Below, piece by piece: positions 27,301 to 38,949 of a stretch of DNA of 64,000 nucleotides. The number at the start of each line of letters is the position of its first letter. Position 1 is the first letter of the stretch. The notes beneath the pieces are model-generated. The model was not told where the DNA came from. It made no database searches and saw nothing but the letters and a program-made list of their open reading frames with translations. Made by a program: the position numbers and the translations under genes. This DNA comes from Sanderia malayensis (lineage: Eukaryota > Cnidaria > Scyphozoa > Semaeostomeae > Pelagiidae). The stretch covers positions 1,488,001 to 1,552,000 of the forward strand of contig RQOL01000660.1 of NCBI GenBank assembly GCA_013076295.1, read 5' to 3'.

Positions 27301-27652
27301 TAAATGCTATCCTGTAAATTTACCTACTCAAGTATCTCTATTGGAACAGATGTACACCATAAACGTCCCTATTGATGTAAGAATATTCTGATATCTACTG
27401 CGTATATCAATTGTGTTTCTAATTCATCTAGAGTATCGTCCGCTATAGATATTAACTTTTTTGTTTCAGTTAATGCTTGGTACACTGTCCAACCTTGACA
27501 GCCACTCGTTGCCAACTTTGGCCAGCCGGTCATCAAGTTTGTCCCAAGAGCAGCACAATGTCGTTCCATTGGTGTCCAATCCTGTCCGATTCATGCTTCT
27601 ACCAATCAGCATGCAGAGTCACGAGAGGGACAGCCAATCAGCAACAACAGAG
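12333..27652 (+). CDS. COG1: Conserved oligomeric Golgi complex subunit 1 (COG1)
   Basis: Golgi tethering-complex subunit for intra-Golgi retrograde traffic. At least 28 exons join in phase to 950 codons: 12333-12421, 12680-12724, 13687-13753, 13860-13957, 14314-14380, 14518-14640, 15137-15202, 15781-15822, 15948-16034, 16197-16233, 17105-17218, 17745-17813, 18010-18081, 18197-18278, 18907-19033, 19498-19638, 19756-20015, 20606-20711, 21159-21271, 21426-21527, 21826-21967, 22204-22271, 23026-23116, 23248-23325, 23621-23697, 24152-24323, 24731-24862, 27470-27652. Matches to human COG1 run end to end: GYRDLINAADTI, KFYS-like NKEINFYALATQMELL, ATQLYLLGHHIV, LCSIMLLEDSSARQ, VKGLASIRD, EINRIGGHVL, VDPFDLDVFTPHM. 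Human COG1 is 980 aa, so only a short last exon is missing here (candidate at 28353). A 2.6-kb intron precedes the last exon listed. Confidence 0.93.
12800..12988 (-). mobile_element. tRNA-derived SINE
   Basis: Read on the minus strand from about 12988, the head looks tRNA-like: GTGGCGTAGCCTAGTGGTTA resembles a pol III A box, and GGGTTCGAATCC (12913-12924) is a perfect B box. A non-tRNA body continues to a GTAATAAATGACA tail near 12800. It is in COG1 intron 2. The anticodon arm is not a convincing cloverleaf and A-to-B spacing fits a SINE, so I do not call a tRNA gene. Confidence 0.7.
13292..13557. mobile_element. hAT-type MITE with 8-bp target duplication
   Basis: Ends CAGGGCTGCAAAT and ATTTGCGCCCCTG form imperfect TIRs. 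A perfect 8-bp duplication TCTGTAAA flanks the element at 13284-13291 and 13558-13565. It contains a G-run/C-run hairpin near the left end. It is in COG1 intron 2. Confidence 0.88.
14040..14285. repeat. Degenerate tandem repeat, ATTACACCATTAGAGA-type
   Basis: About six imperfect units containing CACCATTAGAGA, or a variant such as ATCATTAGAGA or CACAATTAGAGA, alternate with AATGTAATAC blocks inside COG1 intron 4. Unit length varies between about 30 and 60 bp. Confidence 0.7.
15280..15495 (-). pseudogene. LINE reverse-transcriptase C-terminal remnant
   Basis: The minus strand reads GHVIRPDGSMKKGILLGKVP, then RRRGKPRTRWIDTVAKTA and a cysteine-containing tail. This is the typical 'GHV-R ... RGRPR-RW-D' C-terminus of non-LTR retrotransposon polyproteins. 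Only the last ~70 residues are present and no 5' part was found, so it is a short, 5'-truncated dead copy in COG1 intron 7 inserted antisense to the gene. Confidence 0.75.
16640..17000. repeat. ~125-bp tandem repeat with interstitial TTAGGG runs
   Basis: Three imperfect copies of a unit containing GGTGGGCGTGTATGCGCAGT, then GCGCAGGA...CATGACGTAAT, then CTGACAGTGCCTGGTGTATC. Between copies lie GTTAGG/TTAGGG telomere-like hexamers (four at 16732-16755, three at 16858-16881). It is in COG1 intron 10. Confidence 0.85.
18556..18740. mobile_element. MITE, 'AATTCGAAC' family, copy 1
   Basis: A 185-bp element with near-palindromic ends (CAGTCAAATCTGCATAGTTC at left; GAATTAGACAGAATTAACTG at right), flanked by TA on both sides. 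TA duplication and CAGT... ends suggest pogo/Tigger-type mariner mobilisation (inference). Four more copies occur in the window. In COG1 intron 14. Confidence 0.82.
20139..20516. mobile_element. MITE with CACTCTTTTTTTATAAGAAC ends
   Basis: The left end CACTCTTTTTTTATAAGAAC is matched by an inverted right end GTTCTTATAAAAAAAGAGTG. The inside repeats CTCGA...GTTCTTA motifs several times. It is flanked by TA on the left and CA on the right, so the target duplication has decayed. In COG1 intron 17. Confidence 0.75.
20869..21002. mobile_element. MITE, 'CTATTGTTTCTTCTATTGTT' family, copy 1 (degenerate)
   Basis: Shares AAGAACCTG-AAAT, a GACAATAGGCTATTGTTTC-type hairpin, CTATTGTTTTGA and TATCACCCTG-AGTT blocks with the copy at 22598-22773. 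The right end is decayed. COG1 intron 18. Confidence 0.65.
22330..22538. mobile_element. hAT-type MITE with 8-bp target duplication
   Basis: TIR CAGGGCCGGTTCCA pairs with TGGAACCGGCCCTG, and a perfect 8-bp duplication ATTGCGGG flanks it (22322-22329 and 22539-22546). Like the copy at 13292 it starts with a G-run/C-run hairpin containing GTGTGACACC. In COG1 intron 22. Confidence 0.9.
22598..22773. mobile_element. MITE, 'CTATTGTTTCTTCTATTGTT' family, copy 2
   Basis: Ends GTAAAATCCCACA and TGTGGGTTTTACTG are inverted repeats, with TA next to each end. It contains the hairpin around GACAATAGGCTATTG shared with the copy at 20869. COG1 intron 22, 60 bp from the hAT MITE. Confidence 0.7.
23839..24023. 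mobile_element. MITE, 'AATTCGAAC' family, copy 2
   Basis: The same 185-bp element as at 18556, in the opposite orientation, starting CAGTCAACTCTGTCTAATTC, ending CAGATTCGACTG, with TA on both sides. In COG1 intron 25. Confidence 0.82.
25655..26190. repeat. 27-bp minisatellite
   Basis: About 19 tandem copies of a 27-bp unit, GCATCATAACTAGCATCATA followed by TCGCATA. The outer copies have diverged and shortened, while the core from about 25840 to 26175 is almost perfect. Because 27 is a multiple of three, two minus-strand frames stay open and give artificial 9-residue repeats (for example SYDAMRYDA). In the large COG1 intron 27. Confidence 0.95.
26530..26912. mobile_element. PIF/Harbinger-type MITE
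   Basis: TIRs of about 40 bp start GGGCCTGTTCATATGAGCCC and end in the inverted complement. They are flanked by TTA on both sides (26527-26529 and 26913-26915), the TWA target duplication typical of PIF/Harbinger. The 383-bp element has no ORF of its own. Internal copies of the 'GCCCGCTTGCCG' block make it multiply self-complementary. In COG1 intron 27. Confidence 0.85.
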
Positions 27653-28352
27653 GTAAGTGGGTTTTGAAGTGTGTTCAATTGAGACAGCTTGCTTGGAATA
27701 ATCTTTTCATCAGCCCCGTGCTTCATGATATCAATGTTTTCATGCGTGTTTCTGGCATCGGGTATCTCTACCAATGTAACGTAACATAGGGGCTATCACT
27801 TCAGACTGTGATGATCTGTTATATGGGGGAGTGGGAACTCAAGTCGGCCATTTTTCTCGTCGCGTACTGATTGAATGATCCCTCACGACTTTGCTTTTTC
27901 GTGTGATTGATGGTGCTATAACATGACAGTTGATCAATATTACATTTAGTTCAGGTCAGTTGACATTTCAAAATTAATTCTCCACATACAGTAACTTACA
28001 AAAGTACCAATTACATGCAACGACCATTACTCACACAAACAAACTTCTAAATACCTAACATAGATAACAATTACATGAGATATTGCATACAAGGAATTTC
28101 GTTAGGAAGAACTCTCCCACATTAGACTGGTCGACGAGAAATGTCAAAAGAACGTTCAAGATGGACGTTACAATACAATATGATACAACATGGTACTTCA
28201 TGTAATCTCTCAATGTAGTGTGGTTGTGAACGCCCTGAAATCCAGTTGAATAGTCATCTGTCATGTTCAGCGATCACTTTAGGCCCCAAGGGTGTGTGAA
28301 TAAATGTACCCCCTTTTAAATCCCCCTTCTTATCAATGCCTTCTGAGTTCAG

Positions 28353-28433
28353 TTTCTGTCTGAGCAGCTACAGCCTCGTAGTAGCTCCGAGGTTGAGGAT
28401 GTTGGTAATGAATTAGTGGTAGTCCGTTATTAG
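28353..28433 (+). CDS. COG1: Candidate last exon of COG1
   Basis: A pyrimidine-rich acceptor (ending TGAGTTCAG) is followed by 26 codons in the phase required after the exon ending at 27652, then TAG at 28431. The peptide begins FLSEQLQPRSSSEVEDVG. Adding it would give 976 aa, close to human COG1 (980 aa). It does not resemble the human C-terminal residues, and one phase in three would fit by chance. Confidence 0.3.
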   Translation, partial: FLSEQLQPRSSSEVEDVGNELVVVRY

Positions 28434-31400
28434 ACTAGCGTAAGAAGTGATACTTTAGGGGAGAGGTTTCTTAAATGACCTCACATTCATTTCTCGCATC
28501 AAAACGTCAGAATTGGCCTATATGCAACATTTAAATTTTCATAATTGCTTTAAAACTTTCATAATTGCTTTCAAACTGTGCACCACAAAGTCTTTCTGTA
28601 CTTTGTTTCATGTTCATAATGGTTTGCCATGAAAGAATATTTGCTTTTCTTCAAAATGCCAAACACTCAGTCAGTTACCAAGGCTGCCATTTAAACACTG
28701 TGATTAGCTCGCCACGATTTATTTCCTCTTGTTAATCTTCTATTGAAAGCACGGCTTTGAAACTTGCACTTTTCTAAGACGCTTAAATTGAACAACCGTA
28801 TTCTCACTATTTGCGTATTTCTATCCAAACGGATAAACTATTGTCCCGAACGCTTTTTCCGATGTTCCCCACCGATGTTATCTCCAGCGTCACCACCACG
28901 CTGTTGTTTGTGGTTTCCTTCATGTTTATGTGCGAGACAACAGGGTGCGTTGGTATGTATTGTACGTCTCATAACAGAGCACAGCCTCACTGTTATTATG
29001 GTATGCATAGTATGTTGTAGCCATGGCATAGCAAACATGATAGGCACAGGTAGGGGGGCTGTAATCAGTTCAGTTCAAATTTTGGGTGACGAATTTTCTA
29101 TATTTACATAAGCATGGGCCTACATACCCCTAATGCCCCCTTGTTGAATACTGAAGCATTTTCCCGTTTGTTGCCGTTTGTTAGCAACATGGAGAGTAAA
29201 ATAAAAGAACTGGGAGGCTATATTGATAGAGCGGACATTTCTATGCTTTGCCCAAACCTTTTTTTCATCCATACTAATTTAGATCAGCCGTGTCTATGCC
29301 TCTGATGATTTGATCTGTCCATCCCGGGTCAAATATATCGTCAACAAGTTAATTTGCTTCACAGACTTGAACAACGTAGATAAGGATATCCTTATCTCCT
29401 TATCCAGACGACAAATCGCTAGGGTATAACAATGATATGTGCTTCAGAAGCAATCTGACACTGATGAGAACAGAACATTATAATACTGCACATGCGGCTG
29501 TAATGCATATGTAAAACAACGTAACCTTTAAAATGCTTTTTCATTGGTCATTTCATTGCCACGTGACGTGGTCAGCAGTTATAGTGGATTAAATTGGATT
29601 TTCTAGTTTGTTGATTGCAAGAAGATTTTATGGATTAGCGTTTTGTGATGGTGACTTGCTCTTTGGTAGAATTCAAAAGGAGGTCTTTTTAGGCCCATTC
29701 TGATTATTCCTCCCTATCATCTTTTTGAGTCCCTGTCACTTTGCATTAGCCCTCACATCTTTTCATACAAGATAGATACAAGCGCGAGGGAACGCAAAAA
29801 TGTTCTGACTGAACAAAAGGGGCCTGTATACTTGTTATACTGGCTATTATACTGGTTATTTTAGACGTGTTGTTGCTTAGTCACGATGGATGATATTATC
29901 AGCTGCTTCCGTGGCGCAGATTCCTCTCTGCGATACGCCATTTGCTGTCACTTTTTCGACTCCCTATGCACACAAGGCACAATTACTATTTTCAAAGACC
30001 ACACGTCCCACGACAATGCACTATGTGTATATTGTGTTAGCAAACGGGCAACCCATCTAGCACAAAGCTGTATATACACTGAATCGTGCTCTGTTTCTCT
30101 CTCCAGTCTATTCTATTCTATTGCAATGAATATAATTTATCATTATGCTTGGTGCTTAGTTTATTCTTTTTTGGGGGGAGGGGAGATAGGTACCATACCA
30201 GGTGGATAATGCAGGGTTTATTTTAACATGAAAGGGTTATCAATCATTGGTTCACTAATGAATCCAAAACCTGTGGTGCAGTAATAAACTTTGACAAATA
30301 TCTTTTTCCAAGAGAATTCAACCACCTGAATTGAAAGGCTATTTTCTAAGTTACTCTTTGGAATGCCTTGTTAATTGTCATTTCTTGGTTGAACAAATCC
30401 ATAATGTGGATGTTGTGTTGTGTTTATTGTGTACCAGGTATTGAGTTACCTGGGGATATCATGCTGTGCTTATTGTTGTGTAACCGGCTGGGACTTTCTA
30501 TGGCACATTTTTGCTATTTATCGTTGCCCAAGGGCTTTTATATAGAAGAAGGCCCCACTTGTTAATATTTTAGACAACACCCCTTTTGGCTGTTGAATCC
30601 TTTCGTAACTCGATTGGCATTCACAGTTCGCTTTCGTTATCTCGAACTTCCAAGGGCAATAATGCAATCAAGCGTGGCTGCATACAATTGCTATCGTTCA
30701 TACGCAAGCCAGAATTGCTGGAAATCACAATAGATTCACACCTATGCATGTCCTCTGTTTCGCACTTGTTGCACAAGATGCACTAGGCCATGTATTGTAT
30801 GTTATGTGAAGTGAACTTAACGAGCTTGCAAACAACCAACTAACACCGTCTGATAAAGGAAAGCTGTTTTATCAAGAAATAGGGGTAACAGGTGCTTCGT
30901 ATAATCTTTCAGCTGTTTGTCGATGTTTGTTTTTTGCTTTTTGTTTGTTTGTTTTTTGCTTTTTGTTGGTTTGTTTCCGTTGTTTACGATTCTATTTACT
31001 GCTAAGAGAGAAAAACGAAGGAAAAATTATGCATGAATTATGAGCCAACAAATGATAAGTAGTTGTGTGAGGTGGAAGCAACTAATTGCTTTCGTGTAAT
31101 TCTGTGAGTGAGCTCTGCCAAATCTTAATTGAACATGCACATTGATGTATGCACAGGGAAGCGAGAGTCTTAAGATACAACTGCTCTACTCTAACACTGC
31201 CTTGCTATAGTCACATCTTTGGGAGTATTTTAGTCAGAATGCTTTAACTCGAGTACCGAGTCAACTTTCAAGTCTGTAGGACACTTGAGCATACTGTTAG
31301 CGATAGTCGGAATGGGGATATTTCCTAACAATCAAAGTCTGTCATCGAAGAAGCAGTTCATCTTTTTACGGAATGAAAGTCATTCCGTTCCATATTTCCC

Positions 31401-34400
31401 ACTCCGTGTTTTACAGATGGTTTTTTTTTACAGACATGTTTCGTGCTTTGTTCTAGGGTTTTCAATTGAAAAGTTGCGATAAAGAAAAGAGTGAACGATC
31501 TTCACTAAAATCCTCATTGTTCAAACACCTGGACTTCTACAATTTGGACTTTTTGTCTTCATCGTAATCAATATATGTGTTGTTTTGTACTATAATGAGA
31601 ATTAATTGTTAGCGGAGACTCGGTTTAGTATTCATTGGTGTTAATGTTTATCAAAAAGGTCGAAGCCTCAATTTGGACTGAATAATAAATGAAATCTGGA
31701 ATAAACATTGTGTGATTTTGAGAGCGTTAATGAGTTTGTTGTGGACCATCCACGCTATAAACAGTAAATGTGAAACAGCTGAAATCTAAAAAAGCAAAAT
31801 ATAGCCACCCATTAATTTGCAAGTGATTCCCTAATTATTTAAAACTCCAAAGTGAAAAATGCTCTCGATGTTGCAAGAATTCGAGATGGCTCAACGAAAA
31901 GTTAAGAGTTTTTTCCCAGAACTCTTAATTTCTCAAGATCTAGTCTTCGGGGTTTTTATAGCTTTTCCTTTTTTCCCTTTTCGTTTCTGCAAGCCTATTT
32001 GGAACCCTTTTTGGCCATTTTTCATCGTCGGGGAGAAGTGCAGTGCACGCTATTGTGTTACCAGCTCATATCCACAGCCATCCATCCAAACATCTTAACC
32101 AACGAAAGCCATTTTCTCCACTTTTCCAATCGATAGATTAACAAACAGACGTATTTTAACCAGCAAAAATGAGATAGCAACCACAATCCAATACCAAAAT
32201 CTTTCTTCTAATCAAAATAATTAACAACCTCAGCCCTGGCAGTCAGAGTTTAACAGTCTCTTCGTATAGCAGATCGAAATAGCTAATCTTTTCAGTAGCA
32301 CATTTGGTAACGTTGGTTTAGAATTCATTGAATAATTTTTGCTGCATTGAACTCTTATAACCCCACACCCGTTTCACTGTCATCCCCTTCGCATAGGCAC
32401 CCCACCTATCAAGCTATCACTCGCCTATTTGCCTAAGATTAGGATTCAGGATAAAGATTGTCAATCTGGTTCTCGATTGATTATGATTGCAGGCCGGCTT
32501 GTTATGATTTCTGCGATCTTGATTCGGATTGTAGCTGTTATTTCAAATGTGGCTTGTTCGGATCAATGTTCATGTTCAAGGTCGGATCAATGTTACATGT
32601 TCAAGGTTGTTGATTTGCAAAATGAAAAGTCCACCTGAAGACCGGAGGAGCTCTTATAATTATGAGAAAAATAAGGTCGACGATAATTAAATTTTCCATT
32701 TGAAGTTTAACGTCTTCAGAGCTTGAACACCATGTTCTTTCATACGGAGCGGAACAGAAAAGAAAATTAATGCGGCTGGGCGATGGAACTGAGGAGAAAA
32801 TTCAACCATATTCATATTGCATAGTAGTTGGAATTAAAGAAGCTTTTCTTTGAAATAGCCGTGCCGACACAACAGTGAGCCTCCTTTTGGTGCCACTCAA
32901 CTGTGCTAGATCTAAGAATACAGCAAAATGAGCACGAGTCACACTGCTAACTGTTTCATAATTTGTGACCTACGATTCATTATCGTGAGATCTTGTGTGT
33001 CTGGCCATGAGCCGCTGTTCATTTATTCTGGGAATTATTCTCTGTATTCTGCATGGAGTTATCAGTGGACGCGACCGAATTGACCATATGAGTAGGAATA
33101 TTCAAATATGCTAATTATTCAGGTGAGAAGTGTTCAGAATGTGTGGCAGCTGGTTTTCGGGGAAATGCTAGCTTTAGCTACAGCTTAATTTATGAAGGGA
33201 ATTCTTGCTGGCTATTAAAAAAATTTGGTTGTTCTTTGAGGGGAACTCTGGTTATAAACTGACTTTTTTTCTAAAAGAAGCCTCTCTCAACGCTTCGTAG
33301 CAAAATTTTCTTTAACTTTTGTCCACGTTTACTTCTAAAAGTTTCTTAAACGTTTCTTAATTGAACGAATGGAAATCGTAGTTAAAACGATGAAAAACAT
33401 GGACATGACAAACTCTTGTTATTATTACATGAAAATATCCCCAATGTGATTTGAAATCTAAATCAGCATCATGCCCATTTCTAGCTATGTATTCTTCACT
33501 TTTGTTTTCAAAAAGGATACAGTACTATTGGTTTTTAAAGCCTTTTAATATAACCTAGCCTATTTCTAAAATAATAGTCTAGGTTATGTGAGGAGTGGTC
33601 GATGTTGTAATTTCCGCCATTATTGTTCATTTTTACTCCTGCACATGCATTCGCGTTTTCTCTTGAAACCATCACGCTGCTACACGATTCTGGATCCTTC
33701 TTTCACAACACCACGTGCTGCTTGGCGACTTCATTCCTTGCATTTCTTTGCTTACTGCTACATTGTCCTTGTATTAATCAAATGAGCAAGCTTCAATCAA
33801 CTGAGCAAGCTTTTTGTTTCAATCAAAGGAGCAAACGCTTTTTAATCAACTTTGCGTTTGATGAGCAAATTCCTTTCAGACTTGGCTGCCGTGTGGTGAA
33901 GAATTGAATACAAAAGACTTCACAAACGTCACTATATATTGACCAGCCATTATTCTTTCATGACAAACTTTTATTGATTCATTGAAATGTCCAACATTCT
34001 TAGTCGTGCGATTGCGAATTGGGCGAGGCGTTCGACTCGTTTCTTTTCGTTTACAACATTTTGGTCAATTGCGCAAAGCATAATTAATGCACGTATGACC
34101 CCGAGATATCAGGGACCGTCTTGTCTCCCTAGTATTTATCTATATTATAATATTTTCTGTTTTATGCCTGTTTGGTCATAAGATTGTACCAAGAAGATAT
34201 GTTGCTTTCTAACTGAACATAATGTGATACATAAAAGAATATCCACAGATAATACTACTCGAAACCCATATGAATATTGATACTTGATATCTATGCAGTT
34301 ACGTTATGCCAGCTAGTCAATATTGACTACATAGATATTACATATATGTTTCAGAATTGACCATTAACAACTCTTATTCAGCTCGAATGAATCGTTCAAA

Positions 34401-36840
34401 ACCCAGAATACAGTTCTTTGGTTCAAGTCCTACATGTATTTTTTAGCTACATAGGGAACGGGTGTTGCTGGTTGTTTTCTCTCCTTGTTCTTGATCAAAC
34501 ATTGACTCATGCTTACATGCGGTGTCCAGTGGCAGAATGAAGCTTGTTTTGCTATCTCTGTGAATGCTATCAACTTCTTAACAACGTATTCTATAACGAA
34601 TATGACAACTACCAGTCTACGACACGTGCTTGCGTGAGTTTGCCTGTTGATTGCATTTCTGGTAGCGATTCAGATTCAGATTCAGATTCACAGCCCCAAA
34701 CAGCCGCGCATTATCAACTGCGGGGAGTGAATACACTGACTCAATATTCAAATGAAAACCAACATGCTTGTTTTGAAAGTTTCCCCTAACGAGCGAGCAA
34801 TGTTTTCACCCACTGTTATTCACAGACCCATGGGGCTGTGGGTGTTTTGTGGCGGTGGGTGAGCTGAACATAGTAATTACAAACAACTCTTCTTTGAGAA
34901 GATTTCTCATGACGAAGACTTGTGGCCACACCCGTGATCAAAACCGTTGCTTTATAAGGTTATTACTCTAAATAACAGAGGGTTTCGTCTTGTCTTTCAG
35001 TTTAGGGTGGTAACAAAGGGACATTATAAGAATCCAACTTATTTTAGGTATATGTTGTCATCAAAATATCATTAACATTGCCTTCCATAAATGGTCAGTA
35101 AATCTCTGGAATATCTTATTTTTTTCGAGGAGTGGATTCAAGAATTTGCACCCAACTAGCCTCGAATTTTTATGCATTTATAGTGTTTCTATTCCCAAAT
35201 GTAATGTCTGTTGTACACGTCACGATTTTTGGCTGATTAGAAAAGCCCGATTTGAAGTAATGAGCAAGCCCACCTTAGAATATTATGTGTGTGTTTTTCT
35301 CGATGAGCAACTCGTTGCTTGGTTGACAACGTTATTGAGTTGAGACGGGGACCGTTTGCTCATGATTATTTTAGAAGTGGTCAGTAAAATTGAAGATGTA
35401 AGACTTGTTGATCATAATAATGTTTCTACGCCCTGTATTCAGATCTACCAGAGTATTTCCACCGCGAGTTTCTTTCGTTTTCAACAAGTGGTGGTATTCA
35501 TATGATTGTTTATCATTGATGATAGATTGAAATCTTGCAAAAGAAATGAAACGAAATTCTCCCGAGCTAACCGAGCTTTGTTGTTAATAGTCCGAATAGG
35601 GAAATTTTTGCTCTAATCCTGCCAACAGGGATTTTTAATTTTCTGCCGTTGCTATAATGTGGTGGGTCCCTTTGTGTTGTTGTTGTTGCTATATCCCATA
35701 CGCAGTTGAGAGCTGGCATTTCTACGGCGCTTTCTCAAACTCACGACCACCATGTTGTTGTGTTTTTATTTATTTATTAGTTAAACTAACAATATTCTGC
35801 TTGGTGAGCAGGTATATGCATTCGTATGGATTTAATTTCTCCCTTGAAGTCATCCTCAAAGCATTTGAAAATGATTACGGTGCCCAAGGCTATAAGAACT
35901 CGAGAGAAAATCAAAAAGTATTTCGCTCTTTCGTTTAAGTTATTTTCCACAGTTGAAATTTTATCGTTTCATCATTAGTTGAGATGTGTTTATCAGCCGG
36001 TGGTGGCACCAGGGAAACTACGAAACCTCCAAAATACACTCGTGCGTCATAACGACGATGAGAAATTAAAGGGACGTGTCGTAAATTATTATTTTTATCC
36101 CAAGAATTTACAAGAGAGTAATTGGCGTGAGGTGATTAATAATGGTGTTATTGGCGCATGAAATTCTGTTTGTTAGAATTTCGCTGAGTTGTTCAAATCA
36201 GAATCATAATAAGTTTCCTTTTGAGACAAGCTGTAACAATGCTGTCCCTCGGTTCGTGATAAAGAAAATCACGCATGAGCTCTACACCATAGAATTGTCG
36301 ACAATTGGAAAGTAACGGTAGATTGAGCAGGAAATTCCTCATGCATTGTACGTACACTGAATGAGAGGAAAAATTACTGAAGCGTTCAGCCAGAGGGGAT
36401 GTGAATAATAATTTCACGACAAATGCATCTGTCCTCTACAATAGGCAGATGTTTCTGGCCAAGCCAAATGAACATGGCCAATAAATTTCAGGTGTGAGCA
36501 GGCTAGATGTACTTGCTTTCGCTTGACCGGTGTGGTTCTGCGTTTTGGCGTAAACAGATCCCAAGCGAGCGATGCGAGCGACTTTGAGCGAGCAAGGGAA
36601 GGCATTTCTCGTTGTTCAAGCTACTCAGGGGTCATTTTCATTGGTCATTGAGTCGAACAAAACAGGGCTTTTCTCCATCGTAATTTCATTGTTACAGTGC
36701 TAAGCCAATGAATCATCAATGTGTTGTGTGGCATGTTGAATAGAACGCAGCAATAGCGACCAATCGGGTGTCGACAATTCACCCACGTGCTCTTGCTAAT
36801 TTTTAATGAGAACAGGTCAAATAATGTGTGTGACGTCTGG
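28434..36840. other. Gene-poor interval upstream of the MEX-3 gene
   Basis: About 8.4 kb in which I find no exon with a family signature, RNA gene or intact transposon. It holds short low-complexity tracts (TTTGTTTTTTGC runs near 30925-30975; a GATTCA tract at 34665-34695) and a small duplication of GGATCAATGTT...ATGTTCAAGG near 32557-32605. Non-coding 5' exons or enhancers of the MEX-3 gene could be here but are not visible by eye. Confidence 0.5.
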
Positions 36841-37044
36841 GCTTTTATAGTATGCTGAGTACAAGCAATTTGAAGGAACCTAGCCCAAACATTCTAGCAA
36901 CGCCGCTTGAGAACTGGCAGTACAAGCACGCTGTACTCAAACATTGAGACACACATACACACACAAGATATTACAACAACAAGCATAGGCTGGGCCTTTG
37001 TACATAATTGTGGACAGCACATCATCGATACAGTGTAGAGCGAA
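36841..37044 (+). promoter_or_regulatory. Probable promoter/5' leader of the MEX-3 gene
   Basis: A TATA-like TTTATAG occurs at about 36845 (GGGCTTTTATAGTATGCTGAG), roughly 200 bp upstream of the start ATG. A transcript starting about 30 bp downstream would have a leader of about 170 nt, including a CACA-rich tract near 36950. Placement is inference. Confidence 0.4.
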
Positions 37045-38949
37045 ATGCCTAGCTCATTACTAACAGATATGGAACATGGTGGAACTACTACTGTGTCCTC
37101 TTTGGATGATCACAGAACGTTACAGCTCGCCTTGGAGCTGTCAATGCTAGGCCTTGATGATGATCAACACTTTGGCGATCTACGAACAAAGAAGAGCATG
37201 AACATGACCGAATGTGTTCCCGTGCCTAGCTCCGAGCATGTTGCGGAGATTGTTGGCAGGCAAGGTAAGAAACAATTTCTCTCCAATGTATACACACACG
37301 TATATTGAATATATATTTAATTCAAAGTGGTGTTTAGGAAGAGAATTATCCCGTCTGTATTTGATTTTAATCTTCGACATACACTCGCACGAGTCTGTCT
37401 GTCCATACGCTTTGTGTTTTGGATGGGTTGTGTAAACTTTCGGCGCGCTTCTTCTGCATTCTCATACTTGAACTGTGATGCAGGAATTCGCCTTGTAACG
37501 TCGTTTATTCTTTTTGCCCACGACGAAACAGGTTGCAAAATCAAGGCGCTCAGAGCCAAGACGAACACATACATCAAGACGCCAGTACGTGGAGAAGAGC
37601 CTGTTTTTGTTGTCACAGGCAGAAAGGAGGATGTGGCTATGGCCCAACGCGAAATCATTCAGGCCGCTGAACATTTCAGTCAAATCAGAGCCAGTCGCAG
37701 GAACAGCGCGTCTTCCCTAACCTCGTCGTTAGGCCCTGTGTCGCCAACAATTCCCGGCCACACGACGAAGTCAGTGAGAGTGCCGTATCGTGTTGTTGGC
37801 CTGGTTGTCGGTCCCAAAGGAGCCACAATCAAGCGCATCCAGCAGACGACAAACACGTACATTGTAACGCCGTCTAGAGACAAAGAGCCTGTTTTCGAAG
37901 TCACCGGGCTGCCGGATAATGTGGAAAAGGCGAAGAAAGAAATAGAGCAACACATTGCCCTTCGCACCGGTGGAATTCTCGAGAACAATCTGATAGAAAA
38001 TGGCGGTAATGGAGGAGAATTTAATGGATTCCCATCGCCATTGTTCTCTCCGACAAGTCATTCGAGTTTCTCAGCATTTTTGGATCATAACCACACTCCA
38101 CACAACAATGAGCACCATCGTTCGCATTCTGCTGACTCTTACAGTGGTTATTATGCAAGTTCCAGTGGCTCATCGAAGATGTCTGACCTTGGCTCCGCAA
38201 AGAGTCCCTTCAATGGCACTGGGTTTTTCTCAAACGACATTGTGCCGTCGCCTACTGCTGATCTGGACTCGCCCCGAAGCTCCGCGTTCGATCCTGCCCC
38301 TGGCTCGCCCGCTTCGAGCATTTGGCCGGACTTGAACTCACGAGCACTGCAGCTGAACAGAGCTGTTGGGAGTCAGAACCCACCCCTTCTGAGAAGCAGC
38401 ACGCTGGTTGAAAACGGCACTTCTCATCACCAGCATTTGATTGAAAGTGAGCAGATCACCCTAGGCCAGCCCCCAATCAGACGCAATTTGAGTGACCCAT
38501 ACAACAACCATGCCAATGCCGCGGCAGTAGCATCAACAACAATGACCAACCCAGCAACTTCCATCTTTTCACCCTTCTCATCATCTGCAATGATTAACGG
38601 CAACCAACCCGATGCTGAGTTGATATACACAAGTGGGGCACTGAATGGCTTGTCCTCGCCTTCAATTGACATCTCAGCAAGTGGCTCTCTAAGTGATGGC
38701 AGTACTGGCTCACAGGCTTCTAGCCCTGGCTCAAATTGGAAGCGCAGTGCCATGCTTGATGACCTGAGCAACGCTGCCAAAAAGAAATCTTGCATTGTCT
38801 GCCAGACTGGCGATGTGGTGGCTGCCCTTGTGCCATGCGGTCACAACCTGTTCTGCATACAGTGTGCCAGCAAATTGAGAAACGAAAACAACCAGTGTCC
38901 TGCTTGTGGCCAAAAAGTCGAGCAGATATTGCGTATTATTCCCTACTGA
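37045..38949 (+). CDS. MEX3: MEX-3 homologue: two KH domains plus C-terminal RING
   Basis: RNA-binding E3 ubiquitin ligase of the MEX-3 family, a cytoplasmic post-transcriptional regulator. Two exons, 37045-37264 and 37532-38949, join in phase (GGCAG/GCAAG then GTTGCAAAATC) to 545 aa. KH1 spans about residues 60-125 with GXXG loop GRQG (71-74) and [20 protein letters not shown]2 spans about 153-220 with loop GPKG (167-170) and [21 protein letters not shown]. The middle is a low-complexity Ser/Asn/His-rich linker. The RING spans about 494-533: CIVC, then CGH, FCIQC and CPAC, the C3HC4 pattern. In vertebrates MEX3A-D have the same order. The N-terminus contains a [13 protein letters not shown] helix typical of the family. 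The open frame through the intron is incidental. Confidence 0.95.

Noticed and set aside
34381..34435. B-box-like GGTTCAAGTCC
   Set aside because: No A box or cloverleaf upstream.
37327..37531. Extension of the second MEX-3 exon upstream
   Set aside because: The frame is open by chance; family alignment requires the splice from GGCAGGCAAG to GTTGCAAAATC, and the upstream translation is unrelated.
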